A DNA stretch of 53,441 nt from Lyngbya sp. CCAP 1446/10 (GTDB lineage: Bacteria; Cyanobacteriota; Cyanobacteriia; Cyanobacteriales; Microcoleaceae): contig NZ_JAIGNI010000042.1 of the NCBI RefSeq assembly GCF_026130175.1, forward strand, positions 1-53,441. The letters run 5' to 3'. Position 1 is the first letter of the stretch, and the number at the start of each line of letters is the position of its first letter. The notes beneath the pieces are model-generated. The model saw only the letters and a program-made list of their open reading frames with translations, did not search any database and was not told the origin of the DNA. The translations under genes were made by a program, and so were the position numbers. Shown piece after piece: positions 45,882 to 53,441 of this stretch.

Positions 45882-48668
45882 CTAGGATGCCGATCGCACT
45901 AAAATAACTGTACAGTCGCACCCGCGCGCCACTGCTTCCGGGATGTTCCCGTGAATTACCTGTTTCAGTAGCCCTTCGCGACTCGCTCCTAACACGATCG
46001 CATCGCACTGATCGTTCTGAGCCTGATCGATTAAAGCATCAGAAACCGATTTAGCGCAAACCGTAGTCGCGATTACCGAACAGCTAACCCTGCGCTTGAT
46101 AAACTCCGCTGCTTGCTTTAATTCGTCGCGCGAGGGTTCTGTAACTGAAGGCTGGTGAACTTGACACAATTTAATCTCCGGTAGAGCACTCGCAGCCACG
46201 AAAGCAGGTAGCAATCGCAAAGCCGCGGCTTGTTTGTAACTGCCGCGGATTGGTACTAACCAGCGCTGTAAACCCATCAGCGTATGCAACCCCAATTCCT
46301 CGGTGTGAATGTTGGAATATGGTGCGGGAGATTCTGCTATTTGGGATTCGGGATTTTCTGGGAGGTTGTTGTCGATCGAATCAGCAGACTCTTTCCTCAA
46401 TGCTTCGCCCCTAACTTGTGCCTTTTGTCCCCAGTCACCTGTCTTACCTTTGAGTAATAACTTGTCACTCCACTTCACCAAAATTACCTCGCAGCCAGCT
46501 TGCCGAATTACAGTATCTACCACATCGCCAAAAATGCGTCCAGTTGTGGATAATTCGCCTTGCCAGCCCATCAAAATTAAATCTATATGTCGCTCCTTAA
46601 TCGTCTCCAAAATCGCGTTAGGCACGTCGTGAGCTACCCGTATTTGGGTGTGTACTGGCAAGTTCCAAGTGCGAATAATTCGCTCGGCTTGTTGCAGGAG
46701 GCGACGGCTTTTTGTAGTCCGCACTGCGCTTTCGGAGGGGGAACTGTTGCGCGGTACTAAGATGATTTGCAGGCATTCTAATTCGTAATTGCGATCGCGC
46801 GCAATGGCCGCCGCTAGTCGCAGCAACGCGGGTGCTGTTTGCGGGTTGGAAAGCGGCACTAACAGCCTGCCGTTGCCGACTTGGGGAGCTTTGGTTTGAT
46901 ACACTACATAGGATGGTTCTGGATGCGGGCCTTGGGTTGTTTGTCCGCTGAGGCGATCGGATTCAACTCGGATAATGTCGCTGCGAGTAATAATTCCCAC
47001 CAAATGGCGGCCTTCTACTACCGGCAAGCGGCTGAGATGGTAGTTGTTGAGCCTGTACAAAACCTCGCTTAAAGTATCGGTTGCTTTTACCGTAATTGGC
47101 TGTACAGTCATAAATTCTTTTAGCAGGGAGTTGCCGGAAAAATTGCGATTGCTGGCATTTGCCAAATCGGTTTGACTGACAATTCCCACTAATTTACCGC
47201 CGTCTACTACTGGAAATCCTCGGTGGTGCGATCGCGAAAAAGCCTGCATCACTTCCTCCAAAGTCAGCAGGCTCGAAAGAGTTTCAACTCGGCGCTGCAT
47301 AACGTCGTTTGCGTGCAAGTCGCTCAAAGTATTGCTGGCAGCTTTTACCTGCGTCAGTTGAATGCCGTTAAACTCCAAAAGGTGACTGTACAACGAGCCG
47401 CTGTCTACCTTTTCTGCGACTAAATAAGCAACAACAGAACAGATCATCAAAGGTAGCACTAATTTGAAATCCGCCGTAATTTCAAACACAATTACTACCG
47501 CAGTAATCGGAGCCCTCGAAACCGCGCAAAAAAAACCTCCCATTCCCGCCAAAGCATAGGTTGTTGGCAAACCAACACCAAGGGAATTTTCTTGCAAAAT
47601 CCCCACAAGTTGACCTAGGGCAGAACCCATAACTAAGGAAGGAGAAAATAATCCTCCCGGAGCTCCAGAAGCAGCGGAAATAATTGTTAGAAAAAAATGA
47701 GCTGCAAAAGCAGTTAAACTCGTTATAGCGTTGGCTTCACCAGTTAGCAAAAACTCCCGCAAACCTGTATTGTTCCGAAAAGTTTCTGGCAAAAAAGCTA
47801 TTACTGAACCGCAGATTATACCAGCTAGAGCAATTCGCACTGGCAAGGACAATTTGAGGGTTCGTTTGTTAAAGTTTAAGCTAGCAACAATCCCTTTGCT
47901 AAACAAAGCTCCGAAAATTCCCGCTAGAACTCCTAACAGTATGTAAAACGGAATTTCGGAAATTTGAAAACTTATTGGGTACTCGCGTAGGTTCAAGTTT
48001 AAACTATCGCCGCCCAAAAGTTGCGAAACAACTGCACCAATAAATGAAGCGATGATTGCAGTCCCTAATGTCAATCCCGAAACATCCTGCAAAAGTTCTT
48101 CAACTACAAACAAAACTCCCGCAATGGGAGCATTGAAACCCGCAGCTAATCCCGCCGCTGCACCGCAAGCAATCAATTGTCTGCGGTAGTCTGGGGAAGT
48201 AGGCATTAAGTGACCAATCCAGCCTGCTAAAGATGCTCCTATTTGCACGGTGGGGCCTTGTCTTCCTAAAGATAAACCGGAACCAACTGCTAAAATAGTG
48301 GTGAGCAGTTTGGCGACAGCTACTCGTAAATCTAAGGCAAGATTGACACCGCCGAGGGCAGCTTTGACGTGAGGAATGCCGCTTCCGGCAGTTTCGGGAG
48401 CCAAACGTTCTACCAACAAACCTGTTAGGAACCCGCCTACTAATCCGACGCTGGGGAGTAATATCCAAACTGGAATTAATGTGGAGCTAGCTACTCGCCA
48501 ACTGCCGAGCCATCCGACTCCTGATTTGAGTAAAACGCCTGCAATTCCGGCAACTAAGCCAATCAGACAAGCTTCAAAAATGGCGAGCCGTCTCGGTCTT
48601 AAAAATAGTTGAGATTTGATGACCCTGGAAGGTTCCCTAAATTGTTTAGGGATAGTAATGTACGGCAT
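45882..48668 (-). CDS. ClC channel-like protein with CBS pair and Usp domains (Gln at the gate)
   Basis: A 928-residue paralogue of the plus-strand ClC (12777-15389). ClC core about 20-440, with GSGIPHVK (95-102), GRQGPTVQ where the gating Glu is Gln137 (codon CAA at 48258-48260), VVEELLQD with the proton Glu kept, and GAPGGLFSPS. CBS pair about 450-570, two Usp domains (about 600-730 and 800-928). A Q in place of the gate is known in other ClCs to open or uncouple transport, so this is probably channel-like. Possible relatives differ in selectivity. Confidence 0.92.
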   Translation of the reverse strand: MPYITIPKQFREPSRVIKSQLFLRPRRLAIFEACLIGLVAGIAGVLLKSGVGWLGSWRVASSTLIPVWILLPSVGLVGGFLTGLLVERLAPETAGSGIPHVKAALGGVNLALDLRVAVAKLLTTILAVGSGLSLGRQGPTVQIGASLAGWIGHLMPTSPDYRRQLIACGAAAGLAAGFNAPIAGVLFVVEELLQDVSGLTLGTAIIASFIGAVVSQLLGGDSLNLNLREYPISFQISEIPFYILLGVLAGIFGALFSKGIVASLNFNKRTLKLSLPVRIALAGIICGSVIAFLPETFRNNTGLREFLLTGEANAITSLTAFAAHFFLTIISAASGAPGGLFSPSLVMGSALGQLVGILQENSLGVGLPTTYALAGMGGFFCAVSRAPITAVVIVFEITADFKLVLPLMICSVVAYLVAEKVDSGSLYSHLLEFNGIQLTQVKAASNTLSDLHANDVMQRRVETLSSLLTLEEVMQAFSRSHHRGFPVVDGGKLVGIVSQTDLANASNRNFSGNSLLKEFMTVQPITVKATDTLSEVLYRLNNYHLSRLPVVEGRHLVGIITRSDIIRVESDRLSGQTTQGPHPEPSYVVYQTKAPQVGNGRLLVPLSNPQTAPALLRLAAAIARDRNYELECLQIILVPRNSSPSESAVRTTKSRRLLQQAERIIRTWNLPVHTQIRVAHDVPNAILETIKERHIDLILMGWQGELSTTGRIFGDVVDTVIRQAGCEVILVKWSDKLLLKGKTGDWGQKAQVRGEALRKESADSIDNNLPENPESQIAESPAPYSNIHTEELGLHTLMGLQRWLVPIRGSYKQAAALRLLPAFVAASALPEIKLCQVHQPSVTEPSRDELKQAAEFIKRRVSCSVIATTVCAKSVSDALIDQAQNDQCDAIVLGASREGLLKQVIHGNIPEAVARGCDCTVILVRSAS

Positions 48669-49161
48669 AAATAGCGTTTATTGCCTGCAAATTTCCTGCT
48701 CGGTTAGAGTTTAGCAAGAAATCGCTTGATTTGGGAAAATGCAACGAATTTAATCGCGAAATTACTATTTGATCACTCTAATTTTGATTTCCAAAGTTCT
48801 AGAGAGCAAAATAATTTAGATTAATTTAACTTTCATAAAGGCGATCGCCCTAAATGTAGTTTTTTAAGACTTGACAATTTTACCTGAATATGGTGCACAG
48901 CGCGATTGCCAGTAGATAATTTTATGTGGCAAATCCGTCGGGCAGCCGTTCTCAACTATAATCTGCATCTGTGCTGTGGGGGATACTTTGACTCGCCCCT
49001 GCTGTTGAAAAGAGAATTAAGTCGCTACAAGTTGAACGATCTTTAGCTAGCGGGCGGTTAAACAAGCAACAAGCATAATGTTTGTCGGGCGGGTGCGCGC
49101 ATATTTCTAACATCAAAGTTGTGAACTTGCGTAACCGGCACTCGCCCGGAGTTATAGAAAT
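48669..49161. other. 493-base gap between second ClC and TPR gene
   Basis: No gene, RNA or repeat of known type is seen; only an AT-rich leader for the ClC and a GC-rich stretch (49080-49145) with CGGGCG motifs after the TPR gene. Confidence 0.5.
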
Positions 49162-50235
49162 TTATTGGATTCTTCTAATTATGTTTAATGTTTTTTCGTA
49201 GCTATCTGTGTTTCCTTGTTGCTGATACAAGTTGGCGGCTTTTTGGAAATCTTGTATCGCACCAGGCTTGTCTCCTAAGTCATAGCGGATAACTCCCCGA
49301 TTGTAGTAAGCAGACGCATAGTTGGGGTTAATTTTCACGGTTTCGCTGTAATCTTCGCTCGCACCCTGCTTGTCTCCTAACCTCGATCGGGTAACACCCC
49401 GATTGTAGTAGGTATTATCACTATTGGGGTCAATTTTTAGAGATTGATCGTAATCGGCGATCGCGCCCTGCTTGTCTCCTAAGTCATCGCGAGCATTACC
49501 CCGGTTTGTGTAAGCAGACGCATAGTTGGGGTTAATTTTCAAGGCTTCGTTGAAATCGGCGAGAGCAGCCTGCTTGTCTCCTAATATATAGCGAGCATAA
49601 CCCCGCTCGTTGTAGGCTAACGCATCGTTGGGCTTAATTTTCAGGGCTTCGCTGTAATCGGCGATCGCACCTTGATTGTCTCCTAACCTCACTCGGATAA
49701 CACCCCGGTGGTAGTAGGCTGAGCCATTGTTGGGGTTAATTTTCAGGGCTGCGCTGTAATCGGCGATCGCACCTTCATAGTCTCTTAACCTCGATCGGGT
49801 AACACCCCGGTTGTAATAGGCTGAGCCATTGTTGGGGTCAATTTTTAGGGCTCGATCGTAATCGGCGATCGCACCCTGTCTGTCTCCTGAGTCATCGCGG
49901 GCATTACCCCGGTTAACGTAGGCATCAACATAATTAGGATTAAGCTGAATTGCTCGATCGAAAGCCTCTATAGCACCTTGATAATCTCGTTTGTTGTACT
50001 TCTCCACACCCTGATTATAAAACTCCTCGGCTGTGGGTTCTGCCGCCACAAGCTTCCTCGCAACCTCAACTCCCAAATCTACCTTTGCTGAAGCCAACAA
50101 TCTCAAATTTGAATTAATCGCAATTTCCCCTAAAATTTTGTGACTTTCCGCATAACTTGGTTGACAATTTATCAAACTTGTGGTAGTCGAAACAACTAAT
50201 CCCGTCAACAATCCGGTCAATATTTGGCAATTCAT
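49162..50235 (-). CDS. Secreted TPR-repeat protein
   Basis: About 357 residues from the ATG at 50235, with GGAG six bases before it; a GTG at 50247 is rejected. An N-terminal signal peptide (TGLLTGLVVSTTTSLINC, cleavage near SYA), then from about residue 70 eight TPRs of 34 residues (pattern AYYNRG, GAIADY, KINPN) and a partial ninth. It is a periplasmic or surface scaffold for protein binding. The repeats are very alike (DNA also repetitive), so the number may vary by recombination. The partner is unknown. Confidence 0.88.
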   Translation of the reverse strand: MNCQILTGLLTGLVVSTTTSLINCQPSYAESHKILGEIAINSNLRLLASAKVDLGVEVARKLVAAEPTAEEFYNQGVEKYNKRDYQGAIEAFDRAIQLNPNYVDAYVNRGNARDDSGDRQGAIADYDRALKIDPNNGSAYYNRGVTRSRLRDYEGAIADYSAALKINPNNGSAYYHRGVIRVRLGDNQGAIADYSEALKIKPNDALAYNERGYARYILGDKQAALADFNEALKINPNYASAYTNRGNARDDLGDKQGAIADYDQSLKIDPNSDNTYYNRGVTRSRLGDKQGASEDYSETVKINPNYASAYYNRGVIRYDLGDKPGAIQDFQKAANLYQQQGNTDSYEKTLNIIRRIQ

Positions 50236-50293
50236 AGTAATCTCCACATTTTTATAATTTTAAACAACTATTTTGACATCAATCTGCGGTTAT

Positions 50294-50473
50294 TTAGGCG
50301 ATCGCCTCCACCAACGTTTTCAAATCCGGCACTTCTAAATCTGGTCGGGCGCTGAAATCGAGTTCGCGGCCCGACAGCAATTGTCTCAAGACTGGCAATA
50401 TGCCGCTTTCCCAATCAATCGGAGTACCGTAGCAATCAAAACTCACAACTTCAAATTGATTAAAATCTAACAT
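50294..50473 (-). pseudogene. Truncated haloacid dehalogenase (HAD type II) N-terminus
   Basis: Reads FEVVSFDCYGTPIDWESGIL and continues to a stop at 59 residues; the HAD motif I (DxYGTxxD) is present, while motifs II-IV of a ~220-residue enzyme are missing. AGGAG lies 9 bases before the ATG, so the gene start is still intact. The break may come from a deletion; downstream bases show no rest of the gene. Short enough to be missed by gene callers. Confidence 0.75.
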
Positions 50474-50575
50474 CTGTCATTGCTCCTATTGTATCGAGAA
50501 CGATCCGCTCCGTCTAGAAACCGGATTTTTATATCGTGTCCGATCGATTAATCCGTAGCGCGTAAGGTTCGTAGT

Positions 50576-50591
50576 GCGGACAACCGTCCGC
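50576..50591. repeat. Palindrome GCGGACAACCGTCCGC
   Basis: Member of the GGACTGAAGTCC family with a changed loop. It is preceded by GGTTCGTAGT, as at 15517. The other 130 bases before the SGNH gene stop hold nothing recognised. Confidence 0.75.
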
Positions 50592-50720
50592 TATTAAACC
50601 GAGGACTCCAAAACCCACTACAACCGGACATAATATTACAGAAATTAAAAATTATAAACCCGTCTTTCGCCAAAGTCGCCGCTTTTTGATCACCCATTCC
50701 TAAGTCATGTTTATCCTATT

Positions 50721-51677
50721 CTACGGTTGATATTCAGCAAAAATCTCAATTTTTCCGACAATATGGCGATTAAAATCTGCCAACTCTTCTGCTGGAATCC
50801 AATACTCTTGGTGAATCGAATTGCCGACAGTTTGGACGGGATATTCATTCAAAAATTCAGCCAAAACTCGAAACTGGGTTACATAGCCAAAATATCCCGA
50901 TGCTGCATCTTTGGTATTCCAATCTCGCGCAATTTTTATAGCATAAGCTTTGTGAAGTACGGGATAAAAAATAGGCTGAAAAGACAGTCGCGGCGGAAAT
51001 GCCATAAAATCGCTTTCTTTAATTAATTCCATTTCTTTTTTCCCGACTGCTCTAAACAGCGTTACCGTCTCTTTATCTGATATGTTTATATTCTTAAACC
51101 AATCTTTCCAACCGTCCCAATTGTGAACTATTTTAGCCAGTTCAGTATAACCAGGGGCGCGGGGATGGGAACCGTCATTTTCGGCAAGTTCTTTGAGCCA
51201 AATTTCTGATTTTTCCAGGGGGGTACAAATATCTAAATAAGGCACGTTTAATTCGCTGCAAACTTGGGAGAAGTGTTGGGATAAATTAGCTATTCTGATT
51301 GTGCGCTCCACATCAACAACTGGCGGCGGCCCGATCATTAAAACTGGTACTCTTTCTTTGGCAGAGGTCAGAATATAGCGGAGGTTTTCCAGAGATTTTT
51401 CCAGTGCTACGCGAGGTTTTCCGTTTTCAAAGTAAGTGTCGTTGACGCCAAACGAAAATACTATTCTGCCGTCGCAGTAGTGAGGCAAGCGACAAGAAAT
51501 TTCGCTGAACAATCGAGTTTCTATATCGGTACTGGTTTCTCCCCGCACTCCTAAATTATAGTAGGTAATATCCTGTCTTTGCCCGCTGGCGGCTGCGCAA
51601 ATTCGTCCTGTCCAACCAAGATATTTGGGATCGCCCGTACCATTGACAAAGGAGTCGCCGATAAAACAAATACGCAT
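50721..51677 (-). CDS. SGNH/GDSL hydrolase fused to a C-terminal domain
   Basis: About 318 residues from the ATG at 51677 ([10 protein letters not shown]). SGNH blocks: nucleophile Ser9 (GDSFVNG), Gly46-type GVRGETS, Asn79 (GVND), and DGSHP with D168 and H171. Residues about 205-318 form a second domain ([48 protein letters not shown]) that I recall as a free-standing small family often annotated ADP-ribosylation/crystallin J1; this is from memory. An esterase or lipase acting on small esters or carbohydrate acyl groups is likely. Upstream residues [10 protein letters not shown]... are translated repeat and excluded. Confidence 0.85.
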   Translation of the reverse strand: MRICFIGDSFVNGTGDPKYLGWTGRICAAASGQRQDITYYNLGVRGETSTDIETRLFSEISCRLPHYCDGRIVFSFGVNDTYFENGKPRVALEKSLENLRYILTSAKERVPVLMIGPPPVVDVERTIRIANLSQHFSQVCSELNVPYLDICTPLEKSEIWLKELAENDGSHPRAPGYTELAKIVHNWDGWKDWFKNINISDKETVTLFRAVGKKEMELIKESDFMAFPPRLSFQPIFYPVLHKAYAIKIARDWNTKDAASGYFGYVTQFRVLAEFLNEYPVQTVGNSIHQEYWIPAEELADFNRHIVGKIEIFAEYQP

Positions 51678-51685
51678 ATTATATG

Positions 51686-51768
51686 GGGGAATTGGGAATT
51701 GGAAATTGGGAATTGGAAATTGGGAATTGGGAATTGGGCATCGGGCATCGGGCATCGGGCATCGGGCA
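51686..51768. repeat. Heptamer array (GGAATTG)n and (GGCATCG)n
   Basis: About seven GGAATTG-type units then five GGCATCG units, directly upstream of the SGNH start. The array stays open in several frames and made a false N-terminus (PNFQFPI-type peptides). Confidence 0.9.
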
Positions 51769-51951
51769 TTTGTTATATCAATTCCGGTTGCACCGTCAGG
51801 TGATTGTTGACTGTTGACTCGGTGTCGAAAAACTTAGTTATGATTTACTGTTAACTGTAGTCCTACAACAAGTAACCACTAATTACTAACTACTCACTAT
51901 TTACCAATTACCAATGCCCGATGCCCTGTTTACCCTGTTTGGTCGATGAAT

Positions 51952-53247
51952 TTAGTTTTTACCGGTGACGGACAATCCCTCTACAATTACAGATGGTGTG
52001 TGGCAAGAACCGTTCCACTCGGAGTCTCCTCCTAATTCTACTAATTGTTTTAGGACACTGTAGACGTTTCCGGCTACCATTGTGTCTTTGATTCTGCCGA
52101 TTATTTGACCTTTTTTGACTCGGTAGCCGAGATCGACGTTAATCGAAAAGTCGCCGGAAATTCCGGCACTGCCACCGAGCATTTGATCGATGACTATTCC
52201 GTCGTCTAATTGAGCGATTAAATCAATTAACGATCGCTCTCCTGCTTTAATTAAAACATTGAACAAACTCGGCGTGGGATAGCTGCCCAAACCGGGGCGA
52301 AATCCGTTGCCGGTGGTGCCGCTTCCCAAGGCTCGACCGGTGGTGCGATCGGTATAAAATAGCTGTAATACTCCGCTGTTGATAAAGACGATTGCCCTTG
52401 TGGGAGTGCCTTCGTCATCAAAAGGACAGCTATAGGGCCCGATATCCGGCTGCTGCGAGAGAGTGACAAGGGGTGAAGTCACTTGTTCGCCCAATCGATC
52501 GCTCCAAGGAGAAGCGCCTTCGACTACCTGTTTGCCATTCAACGCCGCACAGACAGTCCCCCACAGCAAATCAGCGGCTTTGGCTGTAAACAGTACCGGC
52601 ACGCGCCCGGTGGCTGGGGCTACATTTTCTTTCGCCCATTCCAAACGCTGCAAAACCCGCTTAGCGCTGGTGGTTAAGTCGAGGGTGCCGCGTTCGGTTT
52701 CGCCATCCCAAATGTTGAGGAAATCTTCGCCACGCACTAATTCTGCTGACAAGTAACCGCTGAGGGTGGTGTCGGTGTGACTCGAATCCAAGCCTAGTGT
52801 GTTCAGTAAGCGGGTGCTTTCGATTTCGCAGTCGAGTTCGGCGGTACAGAGGCTTTCGGGATAGGCTTCGCGGACGATCGCGATCGCCTCCTTTCCCCAG
52901 TTTACTAGCTGTTCGGCTGGGACTGACACTCCGCGATCGGGATAAACAACTTTCTCACCGGTGCCGAGTTCGATGGTTTCCGGTTCGTTGAGTTGCGAAA
53001 GTGCGATCGCGCGATCGACCAAAATTTGCGGTTCCACGGGCCCGTAAGCCACCGCCAAACCAGGCCGCCCGTCCCGCCACAGCCGCAGCGCAATGCCTTC
53101 TGCTTGGGCTGTTTCTAGCTGTTTGAGGCGGTTTGCTTCAAAAAAGACCGGCCGCGAGAGCGATTGCGATTCCAATACCTCAGCAGCTTCGGCACCTGCT
53201 TTGGTGGCTAGTTCTAGCAGTTGTTCTGCTGATTGGTGATTGGTCAT
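51952..53247 (-). CDS. pmbA: TldE/PmbA, non-catalytic partner of TldD
   Basis: A 431-residue protein of the peptidase U62 family lacking the HExxxH zinc site. Family features: SRPVFFEANRLKQLE near 28-45, GIALRLWRDGRPG, and the C-terminal RPGLGSYPTPSLFNVLIKAGE with GGSAGISGDFSINVDLGYRV. With TldD it forms the cylinder protease. Its first codons (MTNHQSAEQ) read through a GACCAATCACCAATCAG heptamer-like sequence, and a heptamer array lies just upstream. Confidence 0.93.
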   Translation of the reverse strand: MTNHQSAEQLLELATKAGAEAAEVLESQSLSRPVFFEANRLKQLETAQAEGIALRLWRDGRPGLAVAYGPVEPQILVDRAIALSQLNEPETIELGTGEKVVYPDRGVSVPAEQLVNWGKEAIAIVREAYPESLCTAELDCEIESTRLLNTLGLDSSHTDTTLSGYLSAELVRGEDFLNIWDGETERGTLDLTTSAKRVLQRLEWAKENVAPATGRVPVLFTAKAADLLWGTVCAALNGKQVVEGASPWSDRLGEQVTSPLVTLSQQPDIGPYSCPFDDEGTPTRAIVFINSGVLQLFYTDRTTGRALGSGTTGNGFRPGLGSYPTPSLFNVLIKAGERSLIDLIAQLDDGIVIDQMLGGSAGISGDFSINVDLGYRVKKGQIIGRIKDTMVAGNVYSVLKQLVELGGDSEWNGSCHTPSVIVEGLSVTGKN

Positions 53248-53253
53248 TATAGT

Positions 53254-53318
53254 AGTTGACAGTTGACAGTTGACAGTTGGCAGTTGGCAGTTGACAGTTG
53301 GTAGTTGGTAGTTGGTAT
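53254..53318. repeat. Heptamer array (TTGACAG/TTGGCAG/TTGGTAG)n
   Basis: About nine heptamers upstream of tldE, mixing TTGACAG, TTGGCAG and TTGGTAG. The last 120 bases of the window are AT-rich with no gene seen. Confidence 0.9.
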
Positions 53319-53441
53319 AGCAATCCTAAATCATTTTCTATGTATAGGTGTATTGATGGATTTTGGGGAAATCAAATTTATGTTCGTTTGTGAAAAACTC
53401 AAACAAAAATTTAATTATCTTAAAAGACTTACATAAATACC

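Noticed and set aside
51678..51755. N-terminal extension of the SGNH protein
   Set aside because: It is a translation of the GGAATTG/GGCATCG heptamer array; the SGNH block starts at the ATG at 51677.

Overview
The window looks like chromosomal DNA of a filamentous, non-heterocystous cyanobacterium of the Microcoleus/Oscillatoria type. The reasons are the many HIP1 octamers (GCGATCGC), the heptanucleotide tandem repeats between genes, the cyanobacterial NDH-1 subunit NdhD, a minCDE operon, and families largely found in cyanobacteria (DUF1822, DUF4079, NB-ARC proteins with a LuxR-like HTH). I saw no tRNA, rRNA, CRISPR array, prophage or intact insertion sequence. Two broken transposase remnants are present.

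Layout. 1-5.3 kb: a perfect hairpin repeat, then a tightly coupled minus-strand operon of a sigma-70-like factor, a DUF1822 protein, a CHAT (caspase-like) protease with TPRs and an exported FecR/TPR protein. 5.5-5.8 kb: IS1-like remnant. 6-9.1 kb: a membrane family 2 glycosyltransferase and a large SDR epimerase/dehydratase. 9.7-15.4 kb: PilT-type pilus retraction ATPase, DUF58 protein, a small membrane protein and a ClC chloride transporter fused to CBS and Usp domains. 16-18.4 kb: a Ter stress locus (TerB, two TerD proteins) that also encodes a zinc-ribbon metzincin protease. 18.6-21.5 kb: IS630 remnant and minC-minD-minE. 21.8-29.8 kb: ADP-ribosylglycohydrolase, a two-component pair with an upstream cupin, a secreted Cys-repeat YHS protein, DUF4079 and NdhD. 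30-35 kb: STAND NTPase without a sensor domain, an SbmA/BacA-like ABC exporter and a DUF1361 protein. 35-39.6 kb: a 1425-residue CHASE/PAS/GAF histidine kinase. 39.9-48.7 kb: TldD, a 49-aa protein, BioF, a DHH phosphoesterase, a GT4 glycosyltransferase and a second ClC-CBS-Usp protein. 49-53.2 kb: TPR protein, truncated haloacid dehalogenase, SGNH hydrolase fusion and TldE/PmbA.

How the parts work together. The most system-like unit is the sigma/DUF1822/CHAT/FecR operon. It combines a transcription factor, a protease and an envelope sensor-like protein, with 4-bp ATGA overlaps at two of its three junctions, so a proteolysis-controlled transcription switch is a fair hypothesis. The TerD/metzincin genes form a second compact stress unit. 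The two-component system, cupin and Cys-rich YHS protein may form a metal- or thiol-related cluster. The two ClC-Usp paralogues differ at the gating glutamate (Glu kept in one, Gln in the other).

The intergenic DNA is rich in repeats: heptamer arrays, GGACTGAAGTCC palindromes, GGCATCTTGCC palindromes and long inverted repeats. One heptamer array lies inside bioF, and others abut the starts of minC, the GT4 gene, the SGNH gene and tldE. All functional statements come from reading motifs by eye; no database search was run.
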